Part shown: in pieces, positions 34,095 through 43,390 of the stretch
How the letters are laid out: each line of letters starts with the position of its first letter
Numbering within the stretch: position 1 is the stretch's first letter
Assembly: GCF_014642675.1 (NCBI RefSeq)
Contig: NZ_BMIS01000003.1
Span: 124,001 to 188,000, forward strand
Length of the DNA stretch: 64,000 nucleotides
From: Nesterenkonia cremea
Lineage (GTDB): Bacteria > Actinomycetota > Actinomycetes > Actinomycetales > Micrococcaceae
Direction: 5' to 3'
The notes under the pieces: model-generated
What the model was told of the DNA's origin: nothing
What the model saw: the letters and a program-made list of their open reading frames with translations, nothing else
Databases searched by the model: none
Made by a program: the position numbers and the translations under genes

Positions 34095-35210
34095 TCAGCC
34101 GATCCAGTCGCCGTTCTCGTCGTACTGGTCCTCAAAGATGGCCGGGGGCTCGTCCCCCGGTTCCAGCTCCACGGGGCCGTTGCAGCCCCAGGCGTCCTGG
34201 GTCTCACATTCGCCGCCCACGCTGCGTGAGGACATCTGCCAGATGTCTGCGTTGCCCGGGCTTGAGCTGATGACGGCTTCACCGGGGATGCCGATCCATT
34301 CGCCGCCGTCCACCCGGTATTCGCCGATGAAGGTGGTCCCGATGGTGACCTCGAAGGTTCCGCTGGCCGTGTAGACGTGGCTGGTGGCCGTGGCGGTGTC
34401 TGTCTTGTCCACGGCGTAGCCGGCGGAGTCGTAGTCCGGCAGGGCGCTGCCCGGGTCGAAGGAGGTGACGGTGGTGCCGTCGCCGTAGTCGAAGTGAAAT
34501 TCGATGGGGATCGCCCGGATGTCCACCTGGTACCCCAGCATCGCCTCGGTGAGGACCTGGGTCTCGGACTCGGCGAAGACATTGGTGTGGCTGTCCAGGA
34601 ATCCGAAGCCCTGGAAATCCGGCTCGAAGCCGACGGTGGAGGCCTCGATGGGCAGCTCAGCGAAGTCAGCCTCGGTGACCACGGGCAGCGGCTCAGGCTC
34701 ATCCTCCTCGGCAGGTTCGCCCGGCTGCGGCTCAGCAGCAGGCTCATCCGGTGCTGCGGGCGGCGCATCATCAGGACAGCTGCGGTTAGTGATGGGGGAA
34801 TCTTCGCCTTCGCAGATCTCCTGCATCACCTCGAGGCACTCTGAGCCCATGACCGCACCATCGTCGGTACACATCCGCATGCCGGGCGGTGGCGCGTAGA
34901 TGTCCTCCGGTCGAACCTCAGAGCCGTTGCCTCCACCGCCGGTGCTGCCACCGGCCTGCTCTTCACCACCACTGGTTCCAGAACCACTCCCCTGTCCCGG
35001 ATCGCCCGAGGGAGGCTGCGGAGGGTTCTCCCCGTAATGAACCTCGCGTTCAATCTCTACCGTGACCCCGTCCGATTCGAGGTCAGCCAGGAAATCGTCT
35101 GGAGGGCCGTCTTCCGCATGCGCGAGGGGAAGCATCGACGTGCTCATGACCATTGCAAGAAGGGCGGAAAAACTACCGACCCTCAGGGCATGCTGGGATA
35201 CCGCGTTCAT
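34095..35210 (-). CDS. Secreted protein with PKD-like domain
   Basis: 371 residues with a signal peptide (VGSFSALLAMVMSTSMLPLA, cleaved near AHAED). Residues 35-180 are low complexity, Gly/Ser then Pro/Glu rich, with four Cys in the middle. Residues 185-345 are beta-rich and end in a PKD-like pattern (FHFDYGDGT ... ATSHVYTASGTFEVTIGTTF), found in surface and wall proteins. No sortase motif is seen. Overlaps the upstream DUF6318 gene by 4 nt (ATGA), so the pair is coupled. I cannot assign a function. Confidence 0.7.
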   Translation of the reverse strand: MNAVSQHALRVGSFSALLAMVMSTSMLPLAHAEDGPPDDFLADLESDGVTVEIEREVHYGENPPQPPSGDPGQGSGSGTSGGEEQAGGSTGGGGNGSEVRPEDIYAPPPGMRMCTDDGAVMGSECLEVMQEICEGEDSPITNRSCPDDAPPAAPDEPAAEPQPGEPAEEDEPEPLPVVTEADFAELPIEASTVGFEPDFQGFGFLDSHTNVFAESETQVLTEAMLGYQVDIRAIPIEFHFDYGDGTTVTSFDPGSALPDYDSAGYAVDKTDTATATSHVYTASGTFEVTIGTTFIGEYRVDGGEWIGIPGEAVISSSPGNADIWQMSSRSVGGECETQDAWGCNGPVELEPGDEPPAIFEDQYDENGDWIG

Positions 35211-35905
35211 AGCTGCTCCTCGTCGCCATCATCCCCGGCAAACAACAGGTCAGCTACGAGCCACCTGCCGTCGACGTAAGCAAGGGCGACGGTCCATGGC
35301 CGTTCCTCGAGAGCCTCAACTTCACCGACCAATTCGCCATCCCAGTAACCGGCATAAGCACCCTGATTCAGCGTGAACAGTCCGGAAGCCACGTCGTCCC
35401 CATCCAACGTCAGGAAAGCTTGGTGAACCACGTCCTCTTCCTGGACATACCAGCCGTTCTCGTAAGCTTCCTCGACGCGCTCCACCTGCTGGGCGCAGAG
35501 AGCGCAGTTCGCGGTGGAGGCGGCCTCCAACGGCGCTGTGTCTCCGGTGTTGCGGGCGTATTGACGGGTCTCGAACCAGTACTGCAGGGCCGCTTCCACA
35601 CCCTCTTCGGTCTGCTCCGAGGCTTCCTCGGGAACCTCCGGTTCAGGCCAGTTCTCCGCCGGCCCTTCAGAAGACGCCGGAAGCGGTTCCGGCTCCTCAG
35701 CCTCACCGGCGGCACCCTCACCGCCGGCGTCGGCGTCGCCGTCGGCGTTCTCCTCACCGACCGGTGCGTCTGTGCCCTCGGCGGCACCACTCTCCTCAGC
35801 AGTGCCGGCCTCGGCGTCATCACCACAGCCGGTCAGCCCAGCCACCAGCACACCGGCTGCCATCGCGCCCGTCACACAGCGGAGCCTGAGATCCATACCC
35901 ATCAC
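35207..35905 (-). CDS. DUF6318-type lipoprotein
   Basis: 232 residues; start uncertain among ATGs at 35905, 35902 and 35896. Signal peptide with lipobox LTGC near residue 26. An acidic/Glu-Pro linker (30-100) precedes a domain with a CALC Cys pair (TANCALCAQQVERVEEAYEN) and a closing WTVALAYVDGRWLVADLLF, characteristic of small actinobacterial lipoproteins of the DUF6318 kind. Function unknown. Coupled to the PKD-like protein. Confidence 0.75.
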   Translation of the reverse strand: MMGMDLRLRCVTGAMAAGVLVAGLTGCGDDAEAGTAEESGAAEGTDAPVGEENADGDADAGGEGAAGEAEEPEPLPASSEGPAENWPEPEVPEEASEQTEEGVEAALQYWFETRQYARNTGDTAPLEAASTANCALCAQQVERVEEAYENGWYVQEEDVVHQAFLTLDGDDVASGLFTLNQGAYAGYWDGELVGEVEALEERPWTVALAYVDGRWLVADLLFAGDDGDEEQL

Positions 35906-36138
35906 ATCGTCATCCGTTCACTCACCGAGGCACCGCTGCCATGACAGCCCCTCGCTCTGGTCGCGTACTGTCTGGGAGTCTACGCACAAACCGCTCCGCC
36001 CCATACGGACTGTGGAGAGGCTTCACAGCGGAGGTTGAAAAACCACTCTTCCCACGTCACAGACTCCCGAACAGCAAGAGAACATGCTGTAATCGACAGA
36101 GGCCACGCCATGACGTCGATCACACACCAGGAGTGCAT

Positions 36139-36615
36139 ATGAGCGATTCAGATTTCTCCACCTGCGATCTCTTCGACGCGGATGAGCAGCTGCAGTCCCT
36201 CTCTCTGCAGCTTCAGAATCTGGGCGGGAAGAAGAAGTTCACCGGCCCCATCCGCACGATCCGGTGCCACCGGGACAACGGGCTGGTGAAGTCGACGCTC
36301 AACACCCCCGGCGCGGGCCATGTGCTCGTCGTCGACGGCGAAGGTTCCCTGGAGTCCGCTCTGATGGGCGACATGATCGCTGAGGCCGCCATCGCCAACG
36401 ACTGGGCCGGCGTCGTGATCAACGGGGCCATCCGTGACCGCGCCGCCCTGGCTCAGCTGAACCTGGGCGTGAAGGCACTGGGGTCGAACCCGCGGAAGTC
36501 GGCCAAGGCCGGCCACGGAGTCTTCGACATCGACATCGAGTTCGGCGGCGTGAACTTCCGCCCCGGCGCCACCCTCTGGAGCGACGAGGACGGCATCCTC
36601 GTCACGAACTCCTAG
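36139..36615 (+). CDS. rraA: RraA-family protein (RNase E inhibitor / aldolase-like fold)
   Basis: 158 residues from the ATG at 36139, preceded by AGGAG at 6 nt. Family motifs: STCDLFDADEQLQ, HVLVVDGEGSLESALMGDMI, WAGVVINGAIRDRAALAQLN, VNFRPGATLWSDEDGILV. In E. coli RraA binds and inhibits RNase E; other members are aldolases/decarboxylases using GxxD-RD (here GAIRDR) for metal binding. Actinobacteria have an RNase E/G, but which activity applies is open. It overlaps the convergent membrane-protein gene by 14 nt. Confidence 0.9.
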   Translation: MSDSDFSTCDLFDADEQLQSLSLQLQNLGGKKKFTGPIRTIRCHRDNGLVKSTLNTPGAGHVLVVDGEGSLESALMGDMIAEAAIANDWAGVVINGAIRDRAALAQLNLGVKALGSNPRKSAKAGHGVFDIDIEFGGVNFRPGATLWSDEDGILVTNS

Positions 36616-37105
36616 AGCTGTCCTCGCTCACCGGCTCCGGATCAGGCGTGGGCTCACCCTGGAGCTCCGGATCGGCAGGCGCAGTCTCAGCCTCGGAGGC
36701 CTCTGCCTCCCGGCGCTGCATCTCCCGGACGATATAGGCCACGCGAAGCTCTTGCAGACAGATGCCCCAGATCAGCAGCGAGATCGCAGGCCGGGAGGGT
36801 TCGTAGTCTCCGAACGCGGCGCTCAGCACCCCGAGGCCGAACAGCGCCCACAGCCCATAGGAGACCCACTTGGTCACAGCGAGGTCCAATGACGACGGGC
36901 CGCCCATGGCCTTCTCGATCGGCGTCCCGCGGTAATAGGCGATCGCGAAGACCGGCGCCACCGGGGCCATCAGCAGGGCCACTGCGACGGAGAACCATCC
37001 CCAGTCGAGCACGCTGCAGGCGTGCCAGGCCATGAGCAGCGCGCTCATCGCGCCGAAGACGCCCCAGACAGCGGGCCAGAACCGCCAGCCGCTCTGTGAG
37101 ACCAT
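36602..37105 (-). CDS. Small multipass membrane protein
   Basis: 167 residues; AGGGGAG ribosome site 8 nt before the ATG. Four hydrophobic segments (for example VWGVFGAMSALLMAWHACSV, WFSVAVALLMAPVAPVFAIA, YGLWALFGLGVLSAAFG) and a hydrophilic acidic C-terminus (EAEASEAETAPADPELQGEP). No family recognised. The 3' end overlaps rraA by 14 nt, tail to tail. Confidence 0.7.
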   Translation of the reverse strand: MVSQSGWRFWPAVWGVFGAMSALLMAWHACSVLDWGWFSVAVALLMAPVAPVFAIAYYRGTPIEKAMGGPSSLDLAVTKWVSYGLWALFGLGVLSAAFGDYEPSRPAISLLIWGICLQELRVAYIVREMQRREAEASEAETAPADPELQGEPTPDPEPVSEDSSRSS

Positions 37106-37190
37106 CGAGTCCGCTCCCCTTCAGAGTCGGCTACATGCTCCCCAAGACCCTAGAACATGCAACCCCGAAAAAGGCCGAGAACCGCCCGCC

Positions 37191-37985
37191 TCAGAAGCCT
37201 GAGATCGTATCCGCGGCGTTCACATGGACCAGGTGGAACTCCTCGGCCGAGCACTCAGAGGCGCCCGCGCGCTCCCCCGCCTGGACCATCTTCTCCACCA
37301 CGTAGCGCTCCATTCCGCCCGGATCCGGATGCTGGCTGAAGTGCCGGCGCAGCGCCTCCAGCTTCTTCTCCTCATAGCCGGTGACGTCCACGCGCAGCTG
37401 GATCCGCTCCAGCGGCGCAGCCATGAGCATCAGCGACTTGATCTTGAACGCCTCCAGGCCCTCCTCCTCGAGCAGCTCGGGGAAGGCGAAGGGATTCTCC
37501 ACCGCCGGATAGCTGGCCCGCACCACCGCCTCGCCGCAGGCCAGATGGTCTGGATGCGACTTCTGCAGCCGGTCCCAGGCCCGCTCCGGATGGCAGGAGA
37601 TGACCACATCGGGGCGCACCTGGCGCATCACCCGCACGATCTTCTTCTGCAGCTCAAGAGTGGGCTCGACGAAGCCGTCGCGCTCGTCCAGGAAGATGAC
37701 TTCGCGGATCCCCAGGATCTCGGCGGCGTCGAGCTGCTCCTGACGACGCCGGGCGGCCATCTCTTCGGCGTCGCGGCCCAGCTCGAAGCCCCCAGCATCA
37801 CCGGCGGTCAGCAGGCAGAGGGTGACCTCCACGCCCCGTTCCGACAGCGCGGCCACTGTGGCCGCCGCCGCGAAGTCCAGATCATCCGGGTGGGCGGCGA
37901 AGGCCAGCAGCCTCTCCATGCCCAGGCCGTCGATCAGCTCCTGCGGGCTCTTCAGCTGTGCGTCCATGCTCTCCGTATCTCTCAC
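37191..37985 (-). CDS. PIG-L-family deacetylase
   Basis: 264 residues from a GTG that overlaps the protease stop by 4 nt (GTGA); an ATG at 37967 with GGAGA close by is the alternative. Zinc site AHPDDLDFAAAATVA near the N-terminus and HPDHLACGEAVV later (ligands His, Asp, His). Family members remove acetyl from N-acetylglucosamine-type substrates, for example MshB in mycothiol and Mca in conjugate cleavage. This one is not clearly either; it may act on a sugar or small thiol conjugate. Coupled to the HtrA-like gene. Confidence 0.9.
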   Translation of the reverse strand: MRDTESMDAQLKSPQELIDGLGMERLLAFAAHPDDLDFAAAATVAALSERGVEVTLCLLTAGDAGGFELGRDAEEMAARRRQEQLDAAEILGIREVIFLDERDGFVEPTLELQKKIVRVMRQVRPDVVISCHPERAWDRLQKSHPDHLACGEAVVRASYPAVENPFAFPELLEEEGLEAFKIKSLMLMAAPLERIQLRVDVTGYEEKKLEALRRHFSQHPDPGGMERYVVEKMVQAGERAGASECSAEEFHLVHVNAADTISGF

Positions 37986-39748
37986 ATGCCGTCCAGGGTG
38001 ACCTCGACCTCGTGGGCCTGGTCATCCCGGATATAGGTCACCGTGACGGTATCGCCTGCCGCGTACTCGCGCACGATCGCGGTCAGCGAGCTGGCGTTGG
38101 TCACCGGGCGGTCATCCACATGGGTGATCCGATCACCGCTCTGCAGCCCGGACTCGCCGGCGGGCGAACCGTCCGGGATGTTGTCGATCACCGCACCGTT
38201 GGTGAAGCCCTGGTGGAACATGGCGTCCTCGGGCTCCAGGCCCTCAGCGCTGGAGTCCAGCACCTGCACGCCCAGCAGGCCGTGGGAGACCTCGCCGTTG
38301 TCGATGAGCTCCTCGGCCACACGCTGGGCGTAGTCGATGGGGATGGCGAAGCCCACGCCGATGGAGCCGGCGTCGGTCTGGCCCATCTGGCCGCCGCCTC
38401 CACCGCCGGCCGAGGCGATGGCCACATTCACGCCGACGATGTTGCCCTGGCCGTCCACCAGCGCGCCGCCGGAGTTGCCCTGGTTGATGGCGGCGTCGGT
38501 CTGGATGACGTTGAGGTGGATATAGCCCTGGGTGGGCGCCTGGTCCTGATCTGGGAAGAAGAACTCGAAGCCTTCGGGATCCTCCTCGCCCTCCTCAGGC
38601 TCTTCCGGGGCCTCCTCGGCCTCTTCGTCGCCGGCATCGGCGGAGGCCACCGAGATGGTCCGGTTCAGCGTGGAGATGATGCCGTCGGTCACGGTTCCCT
38701 CCAGGCCCAACGGGGCGCCGATGGCGATGGCCTGATCACCTACGTTCAGGTCCCCGGAGCTGCCCATCTCAGCCGGGGTGACACCACTGGTGTCATCCAG
38801 CTGGACCACGGCCAGATCGCTGAGCGGATCGGTGCCGACGACCTCAGCAGAGGTCACCGAGCCGTCATGGGTCTGAACAGAGATCTCCGGGCTGTTGGTC
38901 TGCCCGCCCAGAGTCACCACATGGGTGTTGGTCAGCACATGGCCCTGATCATCCAGCACGATGCCGGATCCGGAGCCCGCGCCCTGCTGGCCGGTCACCG
39001 CCAGGGTCACCACAGAGGGCGAGGCCTTCGCCGCGGCCGCAGTCACCTCCGTGGCGCTCTCCGGATTGTTGATCTCGATGCCGCCGCCGGGGGCCGCCGA
39101 GCCGTCGCCGGAGAGCGCACCCCAGCCCACGGCCACGCCGCCGCCCACCAGGGCGGCCACCAGCATGCCGGCGGTGAAGCCCCCGACGCCGATGCTCCGC
39201 TTGGGAGTCTCCTGCTGCGGCGTGACATAGGACGGGTGGACGTCCTGAGCCGGCTGGCCCGGATAGGTGGGCGGAGCCGGAGGACCGGGGGGATAGAAGT
39301 AGTGGCCGGCGGGCTGGGCCTGCGAGGCCGGGTAGGCGCCGGACTGGTCGGTGGCAGGCTGCTCAGCGCCGGGCTGCTCGCCATACGGGGAGAAGACCGG
39401 CAGAGCGCTGGTCTCCTCGGCAGAGCTGTGGGGCGCTCCCGGGCCAGCCGGGCCCGCTGAGGGCTCGCCTGGATGGGGCTCAGCGGGATGAGCGTGGGCG
39501 GAACTGATGGTGGGGCCGGCCTCGAAGCGCTCTTCTGCCTCCTCCGCGTCGACTTCCGGGGCCTCGGTATGGGGGACGTCGGCGTCGGGGGTCTCCGCCT
39601 GGGACTGCTCGTCCTGCTCCTGCGGAATCCGCTGGGTGGGCTCCTCGCCGGGCAGGCCGGTGTTCTCACCGGGCAGCGCGTCCTGAGGCTGTCCCTGAAG
39701 AGGCTCGCGGGGTGCGTCCTCGCGGGGTTCGTTGCGGTCTGAAGTCAT
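37982..39748 (-). CDS. Membrane-anchored HtrA-like serine protease with PDZ domain
   Basis: 588 residues. About 180 residues of Pro/Glu-rich cytosolic tail, one membrane helix (GGFTAGMLVAALVGGGVAVG, 189-208), then a trypsin-fold domain outside the membrane: His276 (TNTHVV), Asp311 (SDLAVVQL) and Ser426 (GNSGGAL) form the triad. A Glu-rich insert (about 371-405) interrupts the protease domain. A C-terminal PDZ (GLLGVQVLD ... SGLQSGDRITHVDDRPVT) senses or positions misfolded substrates. DegP/HtrA-type quality control of the cell envelope, class S1C. Confidence 0.95.
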   Translation of the reverse strand: MTSDRNEPREDAPREPLQGQPQDALPGENTGLPGEEPTQRIPQEQDEQSQAETPDADVPHTEAPEVDAEEAEERFEAGPTISSAHAHPAEPHPGEPSAGPAGPGAPHSSAEETSALPVFSPYGEQPGAEQPATDQSGAYPASQAQPAGHYFYPPGPPAPPTYPGQPAQDVHPSYVTPQQETPKRSIGVGGFTAGMLVAALVGGGVAVGWGALSGDGSAAPGGGIEINNPESATEVTAAAAKASPSVVTLAVTGQQGAGSGSGIVLDDQGHVLTNTHVVTLGGQTNSPEISVQTHDGSVTSAEVVGTDPLSDLAVVQLDDTSGVTPAEMGSSGDLNVGDQAIAIGAPLGLEGTVTDGIISTLNRTISVASADAGDEEAEEAPEEPEEGEEDPEGFEFFFPDQDQAPTQGYIHLNVIQTDAAINQGNSGGALVDGQGNIVGVNVAIASAGGGGGGQMGQTDAGSIGVGFAIPIDYAQRVAEELIDNGEVSHGLLGVQVLDSSAEGLEPEDAMFHQGFTNGAVIDNIPDGSPAGESGLQSGDRITHVDDRPVTNASSLTAIVREYAAGDTVTVTYIRDDQAHEVEVTLDGM

Positions 39749-39924
39749 AGCAACACCTGAATTCGGCAGTTCGTTCGAGAAGTCGGCAGAGCCATTGTGC
39801 CCATGCTCCCTGTGACAACGTCGACAGGCTCCCGGATAGTTCCTGGACGTGTCCTCGGAAGCTCAACGCGGGGCTCCCCGCCTGTCCATGGACTGTGTCA
39901 GACCCTGCTTATAGACTCAAAACC

Positions 39925-41463
39925 ATGCTGCATGAGGCCTTCCCCAGCTCCCTGATCACCAGTCTTCCGATGCCGGTGGGAGCGATGCTGGTGGGCCCCC
40001 TGCTCATCGGAGCCGCCGTGCTGGCCATCATCGGGGTGGGTGCCGTCTGGCTCTCCGGGGGCAAGAAGCAGCAGCAGATCATCGGCCAGCCCGGCCAGCA
40101 TCAGATGTCCGGCGGACCGCAGGAGCAGCCCGACCGCACGGACACCGCTCCCCTGGAGACGCTGCGCCAGGAGGCCGGCGCCATGCTCATCGCAGCCGAC
40201 GACGCCGTCCGCTCCTCCGAGCAGGAGGTGCTCTTCGCCCAGGCCTCCTACGGTGAGGACCAGGTGACGGTCTTCCAGCAGGACATCGCCCAGGCCCACG
40301 AGTACCTCACCGAGTCCTTCCGCCTGCAGCACCGATTGGACCGCGAGCCGCCTGAGCAGGAGCAGGAGGCTCGTGAGCTGGTGAAGCGGATCTTCACCAA
40401 CTGCGAGAAGATCAACGAGACCCTTGAGTCCCACCGCAAGGAGTTCGAGGGGATGCGGAACCTGGAGCGGGATCCGCGCCCGGCCATCGAGCAGCTCGAC
40501 CAGCAGCTGAACGACCTCTCCACCCGTCGCCAGCGCGTGGAGTCCCACCTGCCCACTCTGGAACAGAAATACAGCGAGGATGCGCTGAGCCAGTTCCGCG
40601 ACAACCTCTCCCAGTCCGCCCAGGCGCTGCAGCAGGCCGGTGAGGCCCGCGATGCCGCCGCCAAGGCCGCCGAAGCCGACAGCACCAGCGACGCCGTCAT
40701 CTCCATCCACCACGGCGAGGAGACCGCCGGAGACGCAGCGGACCTGATCAGTTCCATGGAGCAGCACGGCGAGCGCCTGGAGCAGGCGCGGCGGAATCTG
40801 GATGTGGGCATCGCCCAGACCGAGCAGGACATCGCTCAGGCCAAGGCCACCCGCGACGCCGGCCAGGCCCCCGAGCTGGCCGGGCCGATCGCCGCCGCGG
40901 AGACCGCCGTGGCCCGGGTCCGGCAGGAGCTGTCCTCCGGAGAGCGGATCGACCCGCTGGAGCTGCTGCAGTCGCTGGAGCTGGCCCACCGGGAGCTGGA
41001 CGAGCCGCTGAACTCGGTCCGCGACCTGCAGGCCAAGGACCGCCGGGCCCGCGAGACCCTGGACGCGGAGCTGCTGACCGCCCGCAACCAGGTCCAGTCC
41101 TCGGTGGACTACCTGCGCTCCCGCCGGCACTTCACCAGCAACACTGCCCGCACCCGCCTGGCCGAGGCCGAGCGCTGCCTCTCTGAAGCCCAGAGCTTCG
41201 CTGACAGCCAGCCCTCCCGCGCCCTGGAGATGGCCACCCAGGCAAAGACCCTGGCGGTCCAGGCCGCCCAGATCGCCCAGCGCGAGGCCGCCGAGGCCAA
41301 TATGAGTGCCATGGGCGGCGGCATCGCCGGCCGGGACCCCATGGGCGGCGGACACGGAGGCGGCTATGGGGGTGGTTACGGCGGAGGCTTCGGCGGGCCC
41401 CGGATGGGCTACGGCCGCGGCGGCTTCCGGATGGGGCCGCGCCGGCGTCGGGGACTGTTCTGA
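39925..41463 (+). CDS. Coiled-coil membrane protein, TPM-protein stalk without the TPM domain
   Basis: 512 residues from the ATG at 39925; a GTG at 39895 would add 10. One membrane helix (MLVGPLLIGAAVLAIIGVGA) near the N-terminus, then about 400 residues of coiled coil (FRLQHRLDREPPEQEQEARE; RRNLDVGIAQTEQDIAQAKA), then a Gly-rich tail (GGGHGGGYGGGYGGGFGG). This matches the C-terminal half of actinobacterial TPM-domain proteins encoded before PspA, but the signal peptide and TPM domain are missing. TAGACT lies 7 nt before the ATG (inside TTATAGACT), suggesting a leaderless message. pspA follows. Confidence 0.7.
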   Translation: MLHEAFPSSLITSLPMPVGAMLVGPLLIGAAVLAIIGVGAVWLSGGKKQQQIIGQPGQHQMSGGPQEQPDRTDTAPLETLRQEAGAMLIAADDAVRSSEQEVLFAQASYGEDQVTVFQQDIAQAHEYLTESFRLQHRLDREPPEQEQEARELVKRIFTNCEKINETLESHRKEFEGMRNLERDPRPAIEQLDQQLNDLSTRRQRVESHLPTLEQKYSEDALSQFRDNLSQSAQALQQAGEARDAAAKAAEADSTSDAVISIHHGEETAGDAADLISSMEQHGERLEQARRNLDVGIAQTEQDIAQAKATRDAGQAPELAGPIAAAETAVARVRQELSSGERIDPLELLQSLELAHRELDEPLNSVRDLQAKDRRARETLDAELLTARNQVQSSVDYLRSRRHFTSNTARTRLAEAERCLSEAQSFADSQPSRALEMATQAKTLAVQAAQIAQREAAEANMSAMGGGIAGRDPMGGGHGGGYGGGYGGGFGGPRMGYGRGGFRMGPRRRRGLF

Positions 41464-41587
41464 GGATCTGGGGACTCAGCGTCCCGGGGCCACTGGACGC
41501 ATCAGCCCGAAGAGGAAAGAATCGAACTGTGAGCCGTGAGTCCCGCGCGGACCGCGGCGCAGTAGCCCACGAGGAAAGGTGATCACT

Positions 41588-42403
41588 GTGTCCAAGCAGT
41601 CCATTTTCGGCAGAATGTCCCAGCTCATCCGCGCCAATGTGAACGCGATGCTGGACCGCGCCGAAGACCCGGAGAAGATGCTGGACCAGATGGTCCGGGA
41701 CTTCACCAACAACATCGCTGAGGCCGAGGAGGCCGTCGCCCAGACCATCGGCAACCTGCGCATGATGGAGGACGATTACAAGGAGGACCTGGAGACCGCC
41801 CAGTCCTGGGGCCAGAAGGCGCTGGCCGCCTCCCGCAAAGCAGACGAGTTCCGTCAGGCTGAGGATGCTGAGAACGCAGCCAAGTTCGACAACCTCGCCA
41901 AGGTGGCGATCCAGCGTCAGATGGAGTCGGAGTCCTCGGCCAAGACTTCTGAGCCCACCATCCAGTCCCAGCGCGAGATCGTGGAGAAGCTGAAGTCCGG
42001 CCTGGAGCAGATGAAGTCCAAGCGCCAGCAGCTGGTCTCCAAGCGTGATGAGCTGGTGGCTCGTTCCCGCGCCGCCCACGCGCAATCCCAGGTGCACGAC
42101 GCCGTGAAATCCATCGACGTCATGGACCCGACCTCCGAGGTGGGTCGCTTCGAGGAGAAGATCCGCCGCGAGGAGGCCCGCGTGCGCGGCCAGAACGAGC
42201 TGGCCGCCTCCTCCCTGGATGCCCAGTTCGAGTCCCTGGAAGACCTGGGCGAGCAGGCCGAGGTGGACGCCCGGCTGGCCGCTCTGAAGGGCCCTTCCGA
42301 GCAGCGCCCGGCCATCGGCTCCGGCGAGTCCGGAACCGGTGTCAGCGCCGAGGACATCGCAGCCGACCTTGAGGCTCTCGAGTCTCAGCATGACAAGGGC
42401 TGA
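41588..42403 (+). CDS. PspA/IM30-family membrane-maintenance protein
   Basis: 271 residues from the GTG at 41588 with GAGGAAAGG 8 nt before. Continuous alpha-helical protein starting SIFGRMSQLIRANVNAMLDR, followed by DQMVRDFTNNIAEAEEAVAQ and VEKLKSGLEQMKSKRQQLVS, the PspA/Vipp1 (ESCRT-III-like) fold that polymerises on damaged inner membranes. It lies after the coiled-coil membrane protein, which probably recruits it. A perfect hairpin terminator follows. Confidence 0.95.
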   Translation: MSKQSIFGRMSQLIRANVNAMLDRAEDPEKMLDQMVRDFTNNIAEAEEAVAQTIGNLRMMEDDYKEDLETAQSWGQKALAASRKADEFRQAEDAENAAKFDNLAKVAIQRQMESESSAKTSEPTIQSQREIVEKLKSGLEQMKSKRQQLVSKRDELVARSRAAHAQSQVHDAVKSIDVMDPTSEVGRFEEKIRREEARVRGQNELAASSLDAQFESLEDLGEQAEVDARLAALKGPSEQRPAIGSGESGTGVSAEDIAADLEALESQHDKG

Positions 42404-42425
42404 ACCCACGCAGAGAAGCTTCTGC

Positions 42426-42460
42426 AACAATGGGGTGCGGATTGTTCGCACCCCATTGTT
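42426..42460 (+). terminator. Intrinsic terminator after pspA
   Basis: Perfect 14-bp stem AACAATGGGGTGCG with a 7-nt loop, 23 nt past the pspA stop and 18 nt before the pdxS GTG. The descending arm ends in ATTGTT. It may also attenuate pdxST. Confidence 0.8.
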
Positions 42461-42478
42461 CTGCCTGAGGAGATCTCT

Positions 42479-43390
42479 GTGACCGACACCGCCCCCGCCG
42501 CCGAAGCAAGCACTGCTGAGAAGGGTACCGTCAACAAAGGACTCGCTCAGATGCTCAAGGGCGGCGTCATCATGGACGTAGTGACCCCCGAGCAGGCCAA
42601 GATCGCTGAGGAGGCCGGCGCCGTCGCCGTGATGGCCCTGGAGCGCGTCCCCGCCGACATCCGCGCCACCGGAGGCGTGGCCCGCATGTCCGACCCGGAC
42701 CTGATCTCCGGGATCATCGAGACCGTCTCCATCCCTGTGATGGCCAAGGCACGGATCGGCCACTTCGTGGAGGCCCAGGTGCTGGAGCACCTGAAGGTGG
42801 ACTACATCGACGAGTCCGAGGTGCTCTCCCCCGCCGACTACATCCACCACATCGATAAGTCGAAGTTCTCGGTGCCCTTCGTCTGCGGCGCCACCAACCT
42901 GGGTGAGGCCCTGCGCCGCATCACCGAGGGCGCCTCCATGATCCGTTCCAAAGGCGAGGCCGGAACCGGCGACGTCTCCGAGGCGATGAAGCACATCCGC
43001 ACCATCAACGCGGAGATCGCACAGCTCACCTCCCTGGCCGACGATGAGCTCTTCGTCCGCGCCAAGGAGCTGCAGGCCCCCTACGATCTGGTCAAGCAGG
43101 TGGCCCGCGACGGCCGCCTGCCCGTGGTGCTCTTCGTGGCCGGCGGCGTGGCCACCCCGGCCGATGCCGCCATGATGATGCAGATGGGCGCCGACGGCGT
43201 GTTCGTGGGCTCAGGCATCTTCAAGTCCGGCAATCCGGCCGCCCGCGCCGAGGCCATCGTCAAGGCCACCACCTACTACGACGATCCGGCCGTCCTCGCT
43301 GAGGTCTCCAAGGGCCTGGGCGACGCCATGGTCGGTCTCAACGTCTCCGACCTGCCCGCCCCGCACCGTCTGGCCGAGCGCGGCTGGTGA
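42479..43390 (+). CDS. pdxS: Pyridoxal 5'-phosphate synthase lyase subunit PdxS
   Basis: 303 residues, GTG start with GAGGAGA. A TIM barrel that builds PLP from ribose-5-phosphate, glyceraldehyde-3-phosphate and ammonia. Seen: [40 protein letters not shown] (catalytic Lys), [27 protein letters not shown] and the second Lys in [13 protein letters not shown], phosphate loop in [15 protein letters not shown]. Coupled to pdxT by a 4-nt GTGA overlap. Confidence 0.97.
   Translation: MTDTAPAAEASTAEKGTVNKGLAQMLKGGVIMDVVTPEQAKIAEEAGAVAVMALERVPADIRATGGVARMSDPDLISGIIETVSIPVMAKARIGHFVEAQVLEHLKVDYIDESEVLSPADYIHHIDKSKFSVPFVCGATNLGEALRRITEGASMIRSKGEAGTGDVSEAMKHIRTINAEIAQLTSLADDELFVRAKELQAPYDLVKQVARDGRLPVVLFVAGGVATPADAAMMMQMGADGVFVGSGIFKSGNPAARAEAIVKATTYYDDPAVLAEVSKGLGDAMVGLNVSDLPAPHRLAERGW

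Noticed and set aside
35906..36138. Possible small gene or RNA in the gap between DUF6318 and rraA
   Set aside because: No frame with a ribosome site and no stable structure; only a weak TGTAAT -10-like box.
41132..42994. 620-codon minus-strand frame opposite pspA and pdxS
   Set aside because: Shadow frame through well-identified pspA and pdxS, crossing a perfect terminator.
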